Below are positions 1 to 8,795 of a stretch of 64,000 nt of DNA, piece by piece. Origin of the DNA: Bradyrhizobium sp. cir1 (lineage in GTDB: Bacteria; Pseudomonadota; Alphaproteobacteria; Rhizobiales; Xanthobacteraceae). Position numbers and translations under genes: made by a program. Where the stretch lies: NCBI RefSeq assembly GCF_014198245.1, contig NZ_JACIHE010000026.1, positions 1 through 64,000 on the forward strand, given 5' to 3'. Position 1 is the stretch's first letter. The number at the start of each line of letters is the position of its first letter. Below the pieces are notes generated by a model that saw nothing but the letters and a program-made list of their open reading frames with translations, was not told where the DNA came from and did not search any database.

Positions 1-223
1 GCGGATAATCTGGCTCACGGACGGCTCCTGTGAATGGGTGTGTGACAACCTCATTCTGGCACACCTGATGCCGTAGGGGGCCGTCCACACCATCAGCCAC
101 AGGAAGTGGTTTGACGAAGACTCGGAGTTACCAGCTCGCGCGACAACCTCTCCCTGGGAGTATGGGTCCCGGATCTGCGCGCGCTTGAGGCGCGCTTGTC
201 CGGGACGACAGCAGAGTGTTTGG
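1..223. other. Left-edge non-coding sequence, no gene recognised
   Basis: No credible coding frame is visible before the stop codon of the first gene at 224. The right half contains a palindromic element (annotated separately at 166-206). The first 160 bases could be the downstream flank of a gene lying to the left of the window, but nothing in them is recognisable to me. Confidence 0.5.
166..206. repeat. Nested palindromic intergenic element
   Basis: The outer arms gtcccgga and tccgggac are exact reverse complements. They enclose a second pair of gcgcgc arms around a short ttgag loop. The element lies just after the stop codon of the minus-strand gene 224-1327, so it could act as a transcription terminator. 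In form it matches the REP-like palindromes scattered through Bradyrhizobium genomes. There is no T-run, so a terminator role is only possible. Confidence 0.55.
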
Positions 224-1327
224 CTACGGCGTCGGCGCGCGATATGCCTCGACCTGCGCCTTCAGCTCATTCAGCGACTTTAGCGGCGCTTTCGGGTCGA
301 CGCGGTACTCCCCGCTCGCCAGCCACTTCAGCACCATCGCGTCTACCGTCGGCGAATGGTGGATGACGTCGCTGTAATTATCGAGATCGTGGGTGACCTG
401 CTTGATCGCGCGGAAGTCATGCAGGCGGACGTTGGGCAGCTGCGTCAATCGCTGCGCGATATGCGCCGTGAGATCGGTGACGATCTTCAGCGTCTCCGGC
501 GAGGCATCGCGCATCGCGACGAATTGCAGGATCGAATAGGGCGGGAAGTAGACGTCGAAGGTCACGTCCGGATGGCGCGTGATGAGACCGACGGCATCCT
601 GTTGGAAATGCCGGACCATGGCCTCATAGCCGTAGCCTTCGCCGAGGAAACGGCTGCGAACGGGACTCGTGATGTAGGCGAAGGCGGCGAGCGTCTTCTC
701 CGCATTGTAGGTGCGCGCAATGTCGAAATTCCGCGGCAGCGCGTAGATGTCGTCGACCTCGGACAGCGCGAACTTGACGGGGAGAAACGGCGCCGCGCGA
801 GCGAGCGGTTGCTGCAATGGCGGGATCGACCGCAGCAGCGCGAACAGCGATTCCTTCGCCATCGCCGCGCTGAAGACGTAGGACGCAATCCCCTTGGCCG
901 TCCCGCGATAGAGATCGACGGACAGATATGGGTCGGTCTCGATATCAGCCGCATCGACGAAGCTGAAATCGTCCATCGCCCAGACCACGCGCCGAGCGCC
1001 GCGCTCGATCGCCTGCTCCAGCACGAAGGCCTGCTGGCGCGAGTTGGAGCCGGTCATCGCCAGCTTGAGCGAGCGGACGCCGAGCGCACGATCGATGTCG
1101 CTCTGGCGGAAATGGATCGCGAGCGAGGTACCCATGAAGGCGGTGTCGAAGGACTGGCTGCGGATCAGCCCGGCATTCTGCACGCGCGTGTCGTCGGAGT
1201 AGAACGCGAGTCGCGAGGGGCGAAACAATTGCAGGGGATCGACGACGTAGGTGAGCGCTGCTGCACCCAGCAGGCACACCCCGCTGGCAAGGAGAAGACG
1301 CTTCAGGCTGGTGAACGATCCGCGCAT
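224..1327 (-). CDS. Membrane-anchored SGNH-hydrolase-like protein, partner of MBOAT acyltransferase
   Basis: A 367-residue protein with one N-terminal hydrophobic segment at about residues 8-30, probably a signal anchor that places the rest in the periplasm. A GTS motif around Ser68 and a D-V-I-H motif at residues 320-323 near the C-terminus match blocks I and V of the SGNH/GDSL hydrolase fold, as in AlgJ/AlgX- and DltD-like proteins that act with MBOAT acyltransferases. Its ATG shares one base with the stop codon of the upstream MBOAT gene, so the two are almost certainly translated together. Likely role: transfer of acetyl groups to an exported polysaccharide, with the MBOAT protein carrying the acyl group across the membrane. 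The polymer is unknown because no polysaccharide synthase is visible here. Family assignment is good; substrate is not known. Confidence 0.7.
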   Translation of the reverse strand: MRGSFTSLKRLLLASGVCLLGAAALTYVVDPLQLFRPSRLAFYSDDTRVQNAGLIRSQSFDTAFMGTSLAIHFRQSDIDRALGVRSLKLAMTGSNSRQQAFVLEQAIERGARRVVWAMDDFSFVDAADIETDPYLSVDLYRGTAKGIASYVFSAAMAKESLFALLRSIPPLQQPLARAAPFLPVKFALSEVDDIYALPRNFDIARTYNAEKTLAAFAYITSPVRSRFLGEGYGYEAMVRHFQQDAVGLITRHPDVTFDVYFPPYSILQFVAMRDASPETLKIVTDLTAHIAQRLTQLPNVRLHDFRAIKQVTHDLDNYSDVIHHSPTVDAMVLKWLASGEYRVDPKAPLKSLNELKAQVEAYRAPTP

Positions 1328-2763
1328 CAGAACCGGAAATAAATGAATTCGCTGTGGCTCTGGATGCCCAGGATGCCGAACGCGAGCACCAGCGACGCCG
1401 CATAGAGGACCAGCGGCCGCATGCGCCCTGCCCGCAAGCTCTCACCGACCCGGCGGTTGCCGTGATCGTAGCCCATGATCTCTTGCGTGTTCGGCGCCAG
1501 CCACACCAGCGCGGCATAGACCACGACCTGCACCAGTGCGGCGATCTCCTCGCGGCCGAACACGATGTTCGCGGGATCAGCCATCGCATGCAGAACCCGC
1601 AGCGCCCAGGCGACGCTCTCGGCCCGGAAGAACACCCAGGCGATGACGACGGCGAGGAACGTCAGCACGGCTCCAAGGATGCGCCCCGGCCGTGCCAGCA
1701 GCGAGGGAACGTTCGGCACCAGCGCGTTGAACGCGTGATTGATGCAGAGATAGGCGCCATGCAGCGCGCCCCACACCACGAACGTCCAGGCGGCGCCATG
1801 CCAGAGCCCGCCGAGCAGCATCGTGATCATCAAATTGACGTAGCGCAGCACCCGGCCGCGGCGGTTGCCGCCGAGCGGGATGTAGAGATAGTCGCGCAGG
1901 AACTGCGACAGCGTCATGTGCCAGCGCCGCCAGAACTCGACGATGCTGAAAGCCTTGTAAGGCGAGTTGAAGTTGACGGGCAGGAAGATGCCGAACATCA
2001 GCGATATGCCGATCGCCATGTCGGAATAGCCGGAGAAGTCGAAATAGAGCTGGAAGGTGTAGGCTAGCACGCCACACCAGGCCTGGTCGAAGCTCGGCGA
2101 GCGCGCCTCGAAGGCGAGCGCGACCATCGGCTGGATGCCGTCGGCAAGGCAGGTTTTCTTGAACAGGCCGATCGCGAAGATGATGATGCCGCACAGGATC
2201 AGATGCGCATCGGGGCGCTTTGAGTCCTCGTGCTCGAATTGCGGGATCATGTCCTTGTGGTGAAGGATCGGTCCCGCGATCAGATGCGGGAAATAGGTCA
2301 CGAACAGCGCGTAATGCGGCAAGGCGTACCGCGCGACCTGGCCGCGATACGCGTCCACCAGGAACGCGATCTGGGTGAAAGTGTAGAAGGATATGCCGAC
2401 CGGCAGCAGGATGTGGACTGCGAGGTGCGTGCCGAACACCGCATTGATGTTGTCGGCGGCAAAGCCCGCATATTTGAAGATGCCGAGCACGAGGAGATCC
2501 CCGGCGAGGCCGCATGCGAGCGCCGCCTTGCGTTGCATGGGGGCGAGCTCCGCCACGATCAGGAGGTGGCCGACGCCGTAATTGAAGGCGATCGAGATCA
2601 GCAGCAGGGCCACGAACTGCCAGCCGCCGATCGCATAGAAGGTGATCGAAGCCAGCGCCAGCCAGACCACCGGTGTCAGATTACTGCGCCGCCCAAGCCA
2701 GAAATAGCCGGCCAGCACAACCGGCAGGAACAGCAGGATGAACGGGTAGGAATTGAACAGCAT
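1327..2763 (-). CDS. MBOAT family O-acyltransferase (AlgI-like)
   Basis: A polytopic membrane protein of about 478 residues. I chose the ATG at 2763 because it gives the typical AlgI-type beginning MLFNSYPFILLFLP; the open frame runs 29 codons further upstream. Family hallmarks visible are the WRRWHMTLSQFLRDYLYIPLGGNR-type region (the WHMTLS and YIPLGG parts) and the later LWHGAAWTF block, which holds the conserved active-site histidine of MBOAT enzymes. The protein should move acyl groups from cytoplasmic donors to the periplasmic side for O-acetylation of a glycan. It overlaps the SGNH-like gene by one base (TGATG), which makes a two-gene unit transcribed leftward. The partner and the lack of alginate genes argue against alginate as the specific substrate. 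Confidence 0.85.
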   Translation of the reverse strand: MLFNSYPFILLFLPVVLAGYFWLGRRSNLTPVVWLALASITFYAIGGWQFVALLLISIAFNYGVGHLLIVAELAPMQRKAALACGLAGDLLVLGIFKYAGFAADNINAVFGTHLAVHILLPVGISFYTFTQIAFLVDAYRGQVARYALPHYALFVTYFPHLIAGPILHHKDMIPQFEHEDSKRPDAHLILCGIIIFAIGLFKKTCLADGIQPMVALAFEARSPSFDQAWCGVLAYTFQLYFDFSGYSDMAIGISLMFGIFLPVNFNSPYKAFSIVEFWRRWHMTLSQFLRDYLYIPLGGNRRGRVLRYVNLMITMLLGGLWHGAAWTFVVWGALHGAYLCINHAFNALVPNVPSLLARPGRILGAVLTFLAVVIAWVFFRAESVAWALRVLHAMADPANIVFGREEIAALVQVVVYAALVWLAPNTQEIMGYDHGNRRVGESLRAGRMRPLVLYAASLVLAFGILGIQSHSEFIYFRF

Positions 2764-3074
2764 CAGGCTGGACCGGCGGCGGGATATGAAGCCTAAAGCA
2801 TACAAGGGGCGGATCAACAACCCGGCGACTTGGCGCAGTCCCGCTGGCAATCTGCGGAATCGGAACGATATAAGGGAACGCGCGCTGCATCTTCTCCCTC
2901 TCCCCGTTCTTACGGGGAGAGGGTCGGGGCGAGGGGCTCTCTCGACACGTGAGATATTCGAGAGACCTGTACCCCCTCACCCGGAATTTGCTCTCGCAAA
3001 TTCCGACCTCTCCCCGCAGGCGGGGAGAGGTGAGGAGGAAGCGCCGCGCGAATACGTATTGAGATGAGGACCGA
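2764..3074. other. Divergent intergenic region carrying repeat copy A1
   Basis: This 311-bp gap separates the leftward MBOAT gene from the rightward S9 peptidase gene. Bases 2891-3030 are the multi-stem repeat annotated separately. The remaining short stretches must hold both promoters, but I could not pick out convincing -35/-10 boxes. No small gene is supported. Confidence 0.5.
2891..3030. repeat. Interspersed multi-stem repeat, copy A1
   Basis: The element starts cttctccctctccccg, folds back on cggggagaggg, continues through ccccctcacccggaat and its reverse complement in the middle, and ends with a second ctctccccg/cggggagag hairpin. A closely similar copy lies at 5176-5323 (A2), so the S9 peptidase gene is bracketed by the two. 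The outer hairpins are the best conserved; the centre differs between copies. The form is that of a non-autonomous palindromic repeat rather than an insertion sequence, since it has no coding capacity. Confidence 0.8.
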
Positions 3075-5174
3075 GTGACACAAGCCAAGACGCCTTCGAA
3101 GCCCCCCGTCGCCCCGCGCCGGCCGCATTCATTCACTCGGCACGGCATCACCGTGACCGACGACTATGCCTGGCTGAAGGACGAGAAATGGCAGGAGGTG
3201 CTGCGCGACCCCAAAGTGCTCGATCCTGACATCCGCAAATATCTGGACGAGGAGAACGTCTACACCGAGAGCCTGCTCGGCCATACCGCGTCACTGCAGA
3301 AGACGCTGGTGCGCGAGATGCGCGGACGGATCAAGGAGGACGATTCCAGCGTGCCGTCGCCGGACGGTCCGTTCGCCTATTTCCGCAGGTTCCGCGAGGG
3401 CGGCCAGCACGAACTGTTCGGCCGCATGCCGCGCGACGGCGGCGAGGGCCATATCGTGCTCGACGGCGATGCGCTCGCAAAAGACCACAAATATTTCAAG
3501 TTCGGCGGCAGCCGGCACTCGTACGATCACAAGCTGCAGGCCTGGAGCGCCGACACCAAGGGCTCGGAATATTTTTCGATCCGCGTGCGCGACTGGGCGA
3601 CGGGCGAGGATCTCGACGATCTCGTCGAGGAGACCGACGGCGGCGTGGTCTGGGCCGCGGATGCTAAGTCCTTCTTCTATGTGAAGCTCGACGACAATCA
3701 CCGGCCGATGCAGGTGTGGCGGCACAATCTCGGCACCAAGCAGGCCGATGACACACTGGTCTATGAGGAGCAGGATGCCGGCTGGTTCACCCATCTGCAC
3801 GAGAGCACCAGCGGCCGCTTCTGCGTGATCGCGGGCGGCGACCATGAGACCTCGGAGCAGCGGCTGATCGATCTCGCCCATCCCGAGGCGCCGCCGCGCC
3901 TCGTCGCGGCACGCGAGGAAGGCGTGCAATATTCGCTCGCCGACCGCGGTGACGAGCTGTTCATCCTCACCAATGCCGATGATGCCATCGACTTCAAGAT
4001 CGTCACCGCGCCGCTTAGCCAGCCCGAGCGCAGGAACTGGCGCGACTTGATCCCGTATCGGCCCGGCATCTACATCATCGACCTCGATCTCTATGCCGGC
4101 CATCTGGTGCGGCTGGAGCGCGCCAATGCGCTGCCGTCGATCGTGATTCGCGATCTCAAAACGAGCGAGGAGCACGCGATCGCCTTCGACGAGGCCGCCT
4201 ATTCGCTCGACACCATGGGTTCCTACGAATTCGAGACGACGAATTTGCGCTTTGCCTATTCGTCGATGACGACGCCCTCGGAAGTCTACGACTACGACAT
4301 GGCGAACCGAACACGCGTGCTGCGCAAGCGGCAGGAGATTCCGTCAGGCCATAACGCTGCCGACTACGTCACCACGCGCATCATGGCGAAGGCGCAGGAT
4401 GGCGCCGAGGTGCCGGTCTCGATCCTCCATCGCCGCGGGCTCAAGCTCGACGGCACGGCGCCGCTGCTGCTCTACGGCTACGGCTCCTATGGCATGGCGA
4501 TGCCGGCCTCGTTCAATGCCAACCGCCTGTCGCTGGTCGACCGCGGCTTTGTCTACGCCATCGCCCATATCCGCGGCGGCGCCGACAAGGGCTGGGGCTG
4601 GTATCTCGACGGCAAGCGCGAGAAGAAGACGAACAGCTTTGACGATTTTGCCGCCAGCGCCCGCGCGCTGATCGATGCGAAATACACCAGCGCCAAGCGC
4701 ATCGTCGGCCATGGCGGCTCGGCCGGCGGCATGCTGATGGGCGCAGTCGCCAACCGCGCCGGCGAATTGTTCGCCGGCATCGTAGCCGAGGTGCCGTTCG
4801 TCGACGTGCTCAACACCATGCTCGACGACACGCTGCCGCTGACGCCGCCGGAATGGCCGGAATGGGGCAACCCGATCGAGAGCGAGAAGGATTTTCGCAC
4901 CATCCTGTCCTACTCGCCCTACGACAATGTCGCAGCGAAGGACTATCCGGCGATCCTCGCCATGGGCGGCCTGACTGATCCGCGCGTCACCTATTGGGAG
5001 CCCGCCAAATGGATCGCGCGCCTGCGCGCCACCATGAGCGGCGGCGGCCCGGTTCTCCTGCGCACCAACATGGGCGCCGGCCACGGCGGCGCGTCAGGGC
5101 GTTTCGACCGGCTCGACGAGGTCGCGATCGTGTACGCGTTCGCGCTGTGGGCAGCAGGGATGGCGGAGGCCTGA
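3075..5174 (+). CDS. ptrB: S9 family serine peptidase, oligopeptidase B / prolyl oligopeptidase
   Basis: A 699-residue soluble enzyme, the normal length for oligopeptidase B. The N-terminal part (about 1-420) is the beta-propeller cap, starting with the family motif around YAWLKDEKW. The C-terminal alpha/beta-hydrolase domain contains the nucleophile Ser549 in GHGGSAGGM, Asp635 in GGLTDPRV and His670 in GAGHGG, a complete catalytic triad. There is no signal peptide, so it acts in the cytoplasm on short peptides, typically after basic residues. The start is a GTG at 3075. It is monocistronic and sits between two copies of repeat A, the second beginning two bases after its stop codon. The exact subfamily cannot be fixed by eye. 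Confidence 0.9.
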   Translation: MTQAKTPSKPPVAPRRPHSFTRHGITVTDDYAWLKDEKWQEVLRDPKVLDPDIRKYLDEENVYTESLLGHTASLQKTLVREMRGRIKEDDSSVPSPDGPFAYFRRFREGGQHELFGRMPRDGGEGHIVLDGDALAKDHKYFKFGGSRHSYDHKLQAWSADTKGSEYFSIRVRDWATGEDLDDLVEETDGGVVWAADAKSFFYVKLDDNHRPMQVWRHNLGTKQADDTLVYEEQDAGWFTHLHESTSGRFCVIAGGDHETSEQRLIDLAHPEAPPRLVAAREEGVQYSLADRGDELFILTNADDAIDFKIVTAPLSQPERRNWRDLIPYRPGIYIIDLDLYAGHLVRLERANALPSIVIRDLKTSEEHAIAFDEAAYSLDTMGSYEFETTNLRFAYSSMTTPSEVYDYDMANRTRVLRKRQEIPSGHNAADYVTTRIMAKAQDGAEVPVSILHRRGLKLDGTAPLLLYGYGSYGMAMPASFNANRLSLVDRGFVYAIAHIRGGADKGWGWYLDGKREKKTNSFDDFAASARALIDAKYTSAKRIVGHGGSAGGMLMGAVANRAGELFAGIVAEVPFVDVLNTMLDDTLPLTPPEWPEWGNPIESEKDFRTILSYSPYDNVAAKDYPAILAMGGLTDPRVTYWEPAKWIARLRATMSGGGPVLLRTNMGAGHGGASGRFDRLDEVAIVYAFALWAAGMAEA

Positions 5175-5175
5175 T

Positions 5176-5323
5176 CTTCTCCCTCTCCCCGCTTGCGGGG
5201 AGAGGGTTGGGGTGAGGGGGGTCTCCGCGGGGACGGCGATAGATGGATTCGCGGAGAGTCCCCCTCACCCGGAATCCGCGCTTTCAGCGCGCATTCCGGC
5301 CTCTCCCCGCACGCGGGGAGAGG
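5176..5323. repeat. Interspersed multi-stem repeat, copy A2
   Basis: This is the second copy of the element seen at 2891-3030. It has the same opening cttctccctctccccg hairpin, central gaatccgcgc/gcgcattcc arms and closing ctctccccg/cggggag hairpin. It fills nearly the whole gap between the S9 peptidase stop and the stop of the convergent RraA-like gene at 5332. It may therefore serve as a two-way terminator. Confidence 0.8.
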
Positions 5324-5331
5324 CGAAGTGA

Positions 5332-6051
5332 CTATCTCCCGTTCTTCTTCCGCCATTCCGCGAAATCGGTCAGCGTCTGCGGATCGGTCGCGGGATAAAG
5401 GCCGAAGATGCCGCGGCCCTTGCCAACTTCCTCGGTGACGAAATCCTCGAACGCGGTCATCTCGAAGGTCTCGCTGGCGATCTCGTCGGCGAGATGGGCG
5501 GGGATCACGATGACGCCGTCGGCATCGCCGAGAATGACGTCGCCGGGGAACACTGGCGCATCGCCGCAGCCGATCGGCACATTGATCTCGATCGCCTGGT
5601 GCAGTGTCAGATTGGTCGGCGCGGAGGGGCGATGGTGGTAGGCGGGAATGCCGAGCTTAGCGATCTCGGCGGAATCGCGAAAGCCGCCGTCGGTGACGAC
5701 GCCGGCAACGCCGCGCTTCATCAGCCGCGTCACCAGGATCGCACCGGCCGAGGCCGCGCGCGCGTCCTTGCGGCTGTCCATGACCAGCACGGCACCGGGC
5801 GGGCAGTCCTCGACCGCCTTGCGCTGCGGATGGGAACGATCCTTGAAGACGTCGATGGTGTTGAGATCCTCGCGCGCCGGCATGTAGCGCAGCGTGAAGG
5901 CCTCGCCGACCATGGTCGGCTGGCCGGGGCCGACGGGGTGTACATCCTGGATCATCTGGATGCGCAGGCCGCGCTTGAACAGCGCGGTGGCGACGGTGGC
6001 AGTGGAGACGGATTTGAGCTTTGTGCGGGTGGCTTCGCTGAGTTTTGACAT
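5332..6051 (-). CDS. RraA-like / HMG-CHA aldolase family protein
   Basis: A 239-residue protein starting at the ATG at 6051 (MSKLSEATRTK); a longer frame upstream reads through a repeat and is unlikely to be translated. The RraA fold is recognisable from the block VVTDGGFRDSAEIA with its conserved Arg-Asp pair, the earlier G-A-x-L-V-x-D region and the later GDVILGDADGV block. Members are either RNase E inhibitors or metal-dependent aldolases that split off pyruvate from hydroxy-oxo acids. Lying downstream of an IlvD-type dehydratase and an ABC importer, the aldolase role is much more likely: it would cleave the product of the dehydratase. The substrate is not known. A palindromic repeat separates it from the dehydratase gene. 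Confidence 0.75.
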   Translation of the reverse strand: MSKLSEATRTKLKSVSTATVATALFKRGLRIQMIQDVHPVGPGQPTMVGEAFTLRYMPAREDLNTIDVFKDRSHPQRKAVEDCPPGAVLVMDSRKDARAASAGAILVTRLMKRGVAGVVTDGGFRDSAEIAKLGIPAYHHRPSAPTNLTLHQAIEINVPIGCGDAPVFPGDVILGDADGVIVIPAHLADEIASETFEMTAFEDFVTEEVGKGRGIFGLYPATDPQTLTDFAEWRKKNGR

Positions 6052-6073
6052 TGGCTGAGCTCTCTCGTTAGTC

Positions 6074-6179
6074 GTCATTCCGGGGCGCGCCACTTGGCGC
6101 GAGCCCGGAATCCATCAGGCGGCACAGACTGCGGCACGATGGATTCCGGGCTCATCGCTTCGCGATGCCCCGGAATGAC
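6074..6179. repeat. Nested REP-like palindrome between operon genes
   Basis: Outer arms gtcattccggggc and gccccggaatgac are exact reverse complements at the two ends. An inner pair, gagcccggaatccatc and gatggattccgggctc, is also exact. The element sits inside the catabolic operon, between the dehydratase stop (6187) and the RraA-like start (6051). It could fold as mRNA and lower expression of the last gene, or protect the upstream message. It belongs to the common Bradyrhizobium-type palindromes. Confidence 0.8.
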
Positions 6180-6186
6180 AGGGTCA

Positions 6187-7923
6187 TCAGTAAATCGACG
6201 GCTCGCCGATCGGCGCGCCGAAATCGGTCTCGAGGAAGTCGAAGTCGCAGCCGTCATTGGCCTGCTTGATGTGCTTGGTGAACATCCAGCCATAGCCGCG
6301 CTCGAAGCGGCGCTCGGGCTGCTTCCAGGCGGCGCGGCGCTTTGCAAGCTCGGCCTCGGGTACGTCGAGATTGATGGTGCGCGCGGCAACGTCGAGCGTG
6401 ATGCGGTCGCCGTTCTGCACCAGCGCCAGCGGCCCGCCGATGTAGGATTCCGGCGAGACATGCAGGATGCAGGCGCCGTAGCTGGTGCCGCTCATGCGTG
6501 CGTCGGAGATGCGCACCATGTCGCGCACCCCCTGCTTCACGAGTTTTGTGGGGATCGGCAGCATGCCCCATTCCGGCATGCCCGGCCCGCCCTGCGGCCC
6601 CGCATTGCGCAGGATGAGGATGTGATCCTTGGTGACGTCGAGATCGGGATCGTCGACCGCCTTCTTCATCGAGGGATAGTCATCAAACACCAGCGCAGGT
6701 CCGGTGTGCTTGAGGAAGCGCGGCGCACAGGCGCTCGGCTTGATGACGCAGCCATCGGGCGCGAGATTGCCCTTGAGCACGGCGAGCGCGCCCTCCTTGT
6801 AGATGGGATCGTCGACCGAGCGGATCACGTCGGCGTTGTGGACCTCGGCGCCCTCGATGTTCTCGCCCAGCGTCTTTCCGGTGACGGTGATGCAATCGAG
6901 ATGCAGATGTTGCTTGATTTGGCCCATCAGCGCCGGCAGGCCGCCGGCATAGAAGAAATCCTCCATCAGATAGGCATCACCGCTCGGCCGCACGTTGGCG
7001 ATCACGGGCACCTTGCGGCTCGCGATCTCGAAATCGTCGAGACCGATGTCCTGCCCGGCGCGGCGCGCTTGCGCGATCAGATGGATGATGGCGTTGGTGG
7101 AGCAGCCCATCGCCATCGCCACCGCAATCGCGTTCTCGAAGGCTTTTCGAGTCTGGATCACCTTCGGCGTCAGATCCTCCCACACCATCTCGACGATGCG
7201 GCGGCCGCATTCACTGGCCATGCGGATGTGGTTGGCATCGGCGGCGGGAATCGAGGAGGCGCCGGGCAGCGTCATGCCGATCGCTTCCGCGATCGCGGTC
7301 ATGGTCGAGGCGGTGCCCATGGTCATGCAGGTGCCGTAGCTGCGGGCGATGCCGGCCTCGATATCGAGCCAGTCCTTGTCGGAGATCTTTCCGGCGCGGC
7401 GCTCGTCCCAATATTTCCAGCCGTCCGAGCCGGAGCCGAGGGTCTTGCCCTTCCAGTTGCCGCGCAGCATGGGACCCGCCGGCAGATAGATCGCCGGGAT
7501 GTTCATCGAGGTCGCGCCCAGCAGCAGCGCCGGCGTGGTCTTGTCGCAGCCGCCCATCAGCACCACGCCGTCGACAGGATGGCTGCGCAGCAGCTCCTCG
7601 GCGTCCATCGCCAGCAGGTTGCGATAGAGCATGGTGGTCGGCTTGAGCAGCGATTCCGACAGCGACAGCGCCGGCAATTCCAGCGGCAGGCCGCCGGCCA
7701 TCAGGATGCCGCGCTTGACGTCATCGACGCGCGACTTGAAGTGCATGTGGCAGGGCTGCGCATCCGACCAGGTGTTGAGGATCGCGATGATCGGCCGGTC
7801 CTTCCACTCCTCCGGGGCATAGCCCATCTGCATGGCGCGGGAGCGGTGGCCGAACGAGCGCAGATCGTCGGGCGCGAACCAGCGCGCGCTGCGGAGCTGG
7901 TCGGGTGTTTTCTTCTTGGTCAT
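6187..7923 (-). CDS. IlvD/Edd family dehydratase, probably sugar-acid dehydratase
   Basis: A 578-residue protein from the ATG at 7923 (MTKKKTPDQLRSARWF); the longer frame upstream runs into the permease gene and is a shadow. Three cysteines that ligate the iron-sulfur cluster in this family are present: Cys58 in QPCHMH, Cys126 in GGCDKTTP and Cys199 in GTCMTMGTAST. The length and the SARWFAPDDLRSF beginning fit the pentonate/hexonate-dehydratase branch rather than the valine-pathway enzyme. It should convert an aldonic or related dihydroxy acid to a 2-keto-3-deoxy acid. Its ATG overlaps the permease stop by four bases (ATGA), so it is translationally coupled to the importer. Exact substrate is inferred only from the operon. 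Confidence 0.85.
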   Translation of the reverse strand: MTKKKTPDQLRSARWFAPDDLRSFGHRSRAMQMGYAPEEWKDRPIIAILNTWSDAQPCHMHFKSRVDDVKRGILMAGGLPLELPALSLSESLLKPTTMLYRNLLAMDAEELLRSHPVDGVVLMGGCDKTTPALLLGATSMNIPAIYLPAGPMLRGNWKGKTLGSGSDGWKYWDERRAGKISDKDWLDIEAGIARSYGTCMTMGTASTMTAIAEAIGMTLPGASSIPAADANHIRMASECGRRIVEMVWEDLTPKVIQTRKAFENAIAVAMAMGCSTNAIIHLIAQARRAGQDIGLDDFEIASRKVPVIANVRPSGDAYLMEDFFYAGGLPALMGQIKQHLHLDCITVTGKTLGENIEGAEVHNADVIRSVDDPIYKEGALAVLKGNLAPDGCVIKPSACAPRFLKHTGPALVFDDYPSMKKAVDDPDLDVTKDHILILRNAGPQGGPGMPEWGMLPIPTKLVKQGVRDMVRISDARMSGTSYGACILHVSPESYIGGPLALVQNGDRITLDVAARTINLDVPEAELAKRRAAWKQPERRFERGYGWMFTKHIKQANDGCDFDFLETDFGAPIGEPSIY

Positions 7924-8795
7924 GATTGGGTGCCCCATTTCTGCACGGTGTTCCGCTCGATGGCGCGGAAGATCAGGTTCTCGACAAAGAGCCCGATGAT
8001 GATCACCGTCAAGAGGCCTGCGAAGACCGCAGGTATGTCGAGGAGGTTGCGGTTCTCGAAGATGAACCAGCCGAGCCCGCCTTGCCCTGAGGACACGCCG
8101 AACACCAGCTCGGCTGCGATCAGCGTGCGCCAGGCAAAGGCCCAGCCGATCTTGAGGCCGGCGAGGATCGAGCCGAAGGCGGCGGGTATGAGGATCTTCG
8201 CCACATAAGGCAGCCCGCGCAGGCCGTAGTTGCGCCCGACCATGCGCAGCGTGTTGGACACGCTCTTGAAGCCGGAATGGGTGTTGAGCGCGACCGGCCA
8301 CAGCACCGAATGGATCAGCACGAAGACGAGGCTGCCATTGCCGAGTCCGAACCAGATCAGCGCCAGCGGCAGCAGCGCAATCGCCGGCAACGGATTGAAC
8401 ATCGCCGTGACCGTCTCGAGGAAATCGGTCCCGATGCGAGTCGAGATGGCGAGGATCGTGAAGATCGCGGCCAGCACGATGCCGGCCGAATAGCCCATGA
8501 ACAACACTTTGAGCGAGGTCCAGGCGCGCATGGGAATGGTGCCGTCCTTGACGCGGTCGTAGAGCGTGGCGATTGTGTCGTGCAGCGTCGGGAACAGCAG
8601 CGGATTGTCGAGCGTGACGCCGTAAGCTTCCCAGACTGCGGCCAGGAACAGGATGATGACGGTCTTGCGGACAAAACCGTCGTTCCAGAGCAACTCGGCC
8701 ACGCTCAGCTTGCGCTCGACCTCATCCGCGCCGCTGGCGGCAACAGGCGCATCACGTAGCAAGATTCTCGCTTCGCCCACAAACGACTCCCTCAA
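7920..8795 (-). CDS. ABC transporter permease, SsuC/TauC type
   Basis: A 291-residue inner-membrane permease with about six hydrophobic segments after a cytoplasmic N-terminus of about 45 residues. The ATPase-contact loop is visible near GRNYGLRGLPYVAKILIP, followed by the A-x-x-x-G-x-x-x-G-like stretch ending in GWAFAWRTLIAAE. The start is probably the TTG at 8795: it overlaps the ATPase stop by four bases, the same spacing style as the other joints of this operon. The protein forms the channel for the substrate delivered by the binding protein at 9553-10569. Confidence 0.85.
   Translation of the reverse strand: MRESFVGEARILLRDAPVAASGADEVERKLSVAELLWNDGFVRKTVIILFLAAVWEAYGVTLDNPLLFPTLHDTIATLYDRVKDGTIPMRAWTSLKVLFMGYSAGIVLAAIFTILAISTRIGTDFLETVTAMFNPLPAIALLPLALIWFGLGNGSLVFVLIHSVLWPVALNTHSGFKSVSNTLRMVGRNYGLRGLPYVAKILIPAAFGSILAGLKIGWAFAWRTLIAAELVFGVSSGQGGLGWFIFENRNLLDIPAVFAGLLTVIIIGLFVENLIFRAIERNTVQKWGTQS

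Noticed and set aside
2764..2850. 29-codon N-terminal extension of the MBOAT protein
   Set aside because: The extension is Arg-rich and lacks membrane character; the ATG at 2763 gives the conserved family start.
6094..8208. 704-codon plus-strand frame opposite the dehydratase
   Set aside because: It is antisense to a clear IlvD/Edd gene, is rich in Arg/His/Gly and has no domain; typical shadow in high-G+C DNA.
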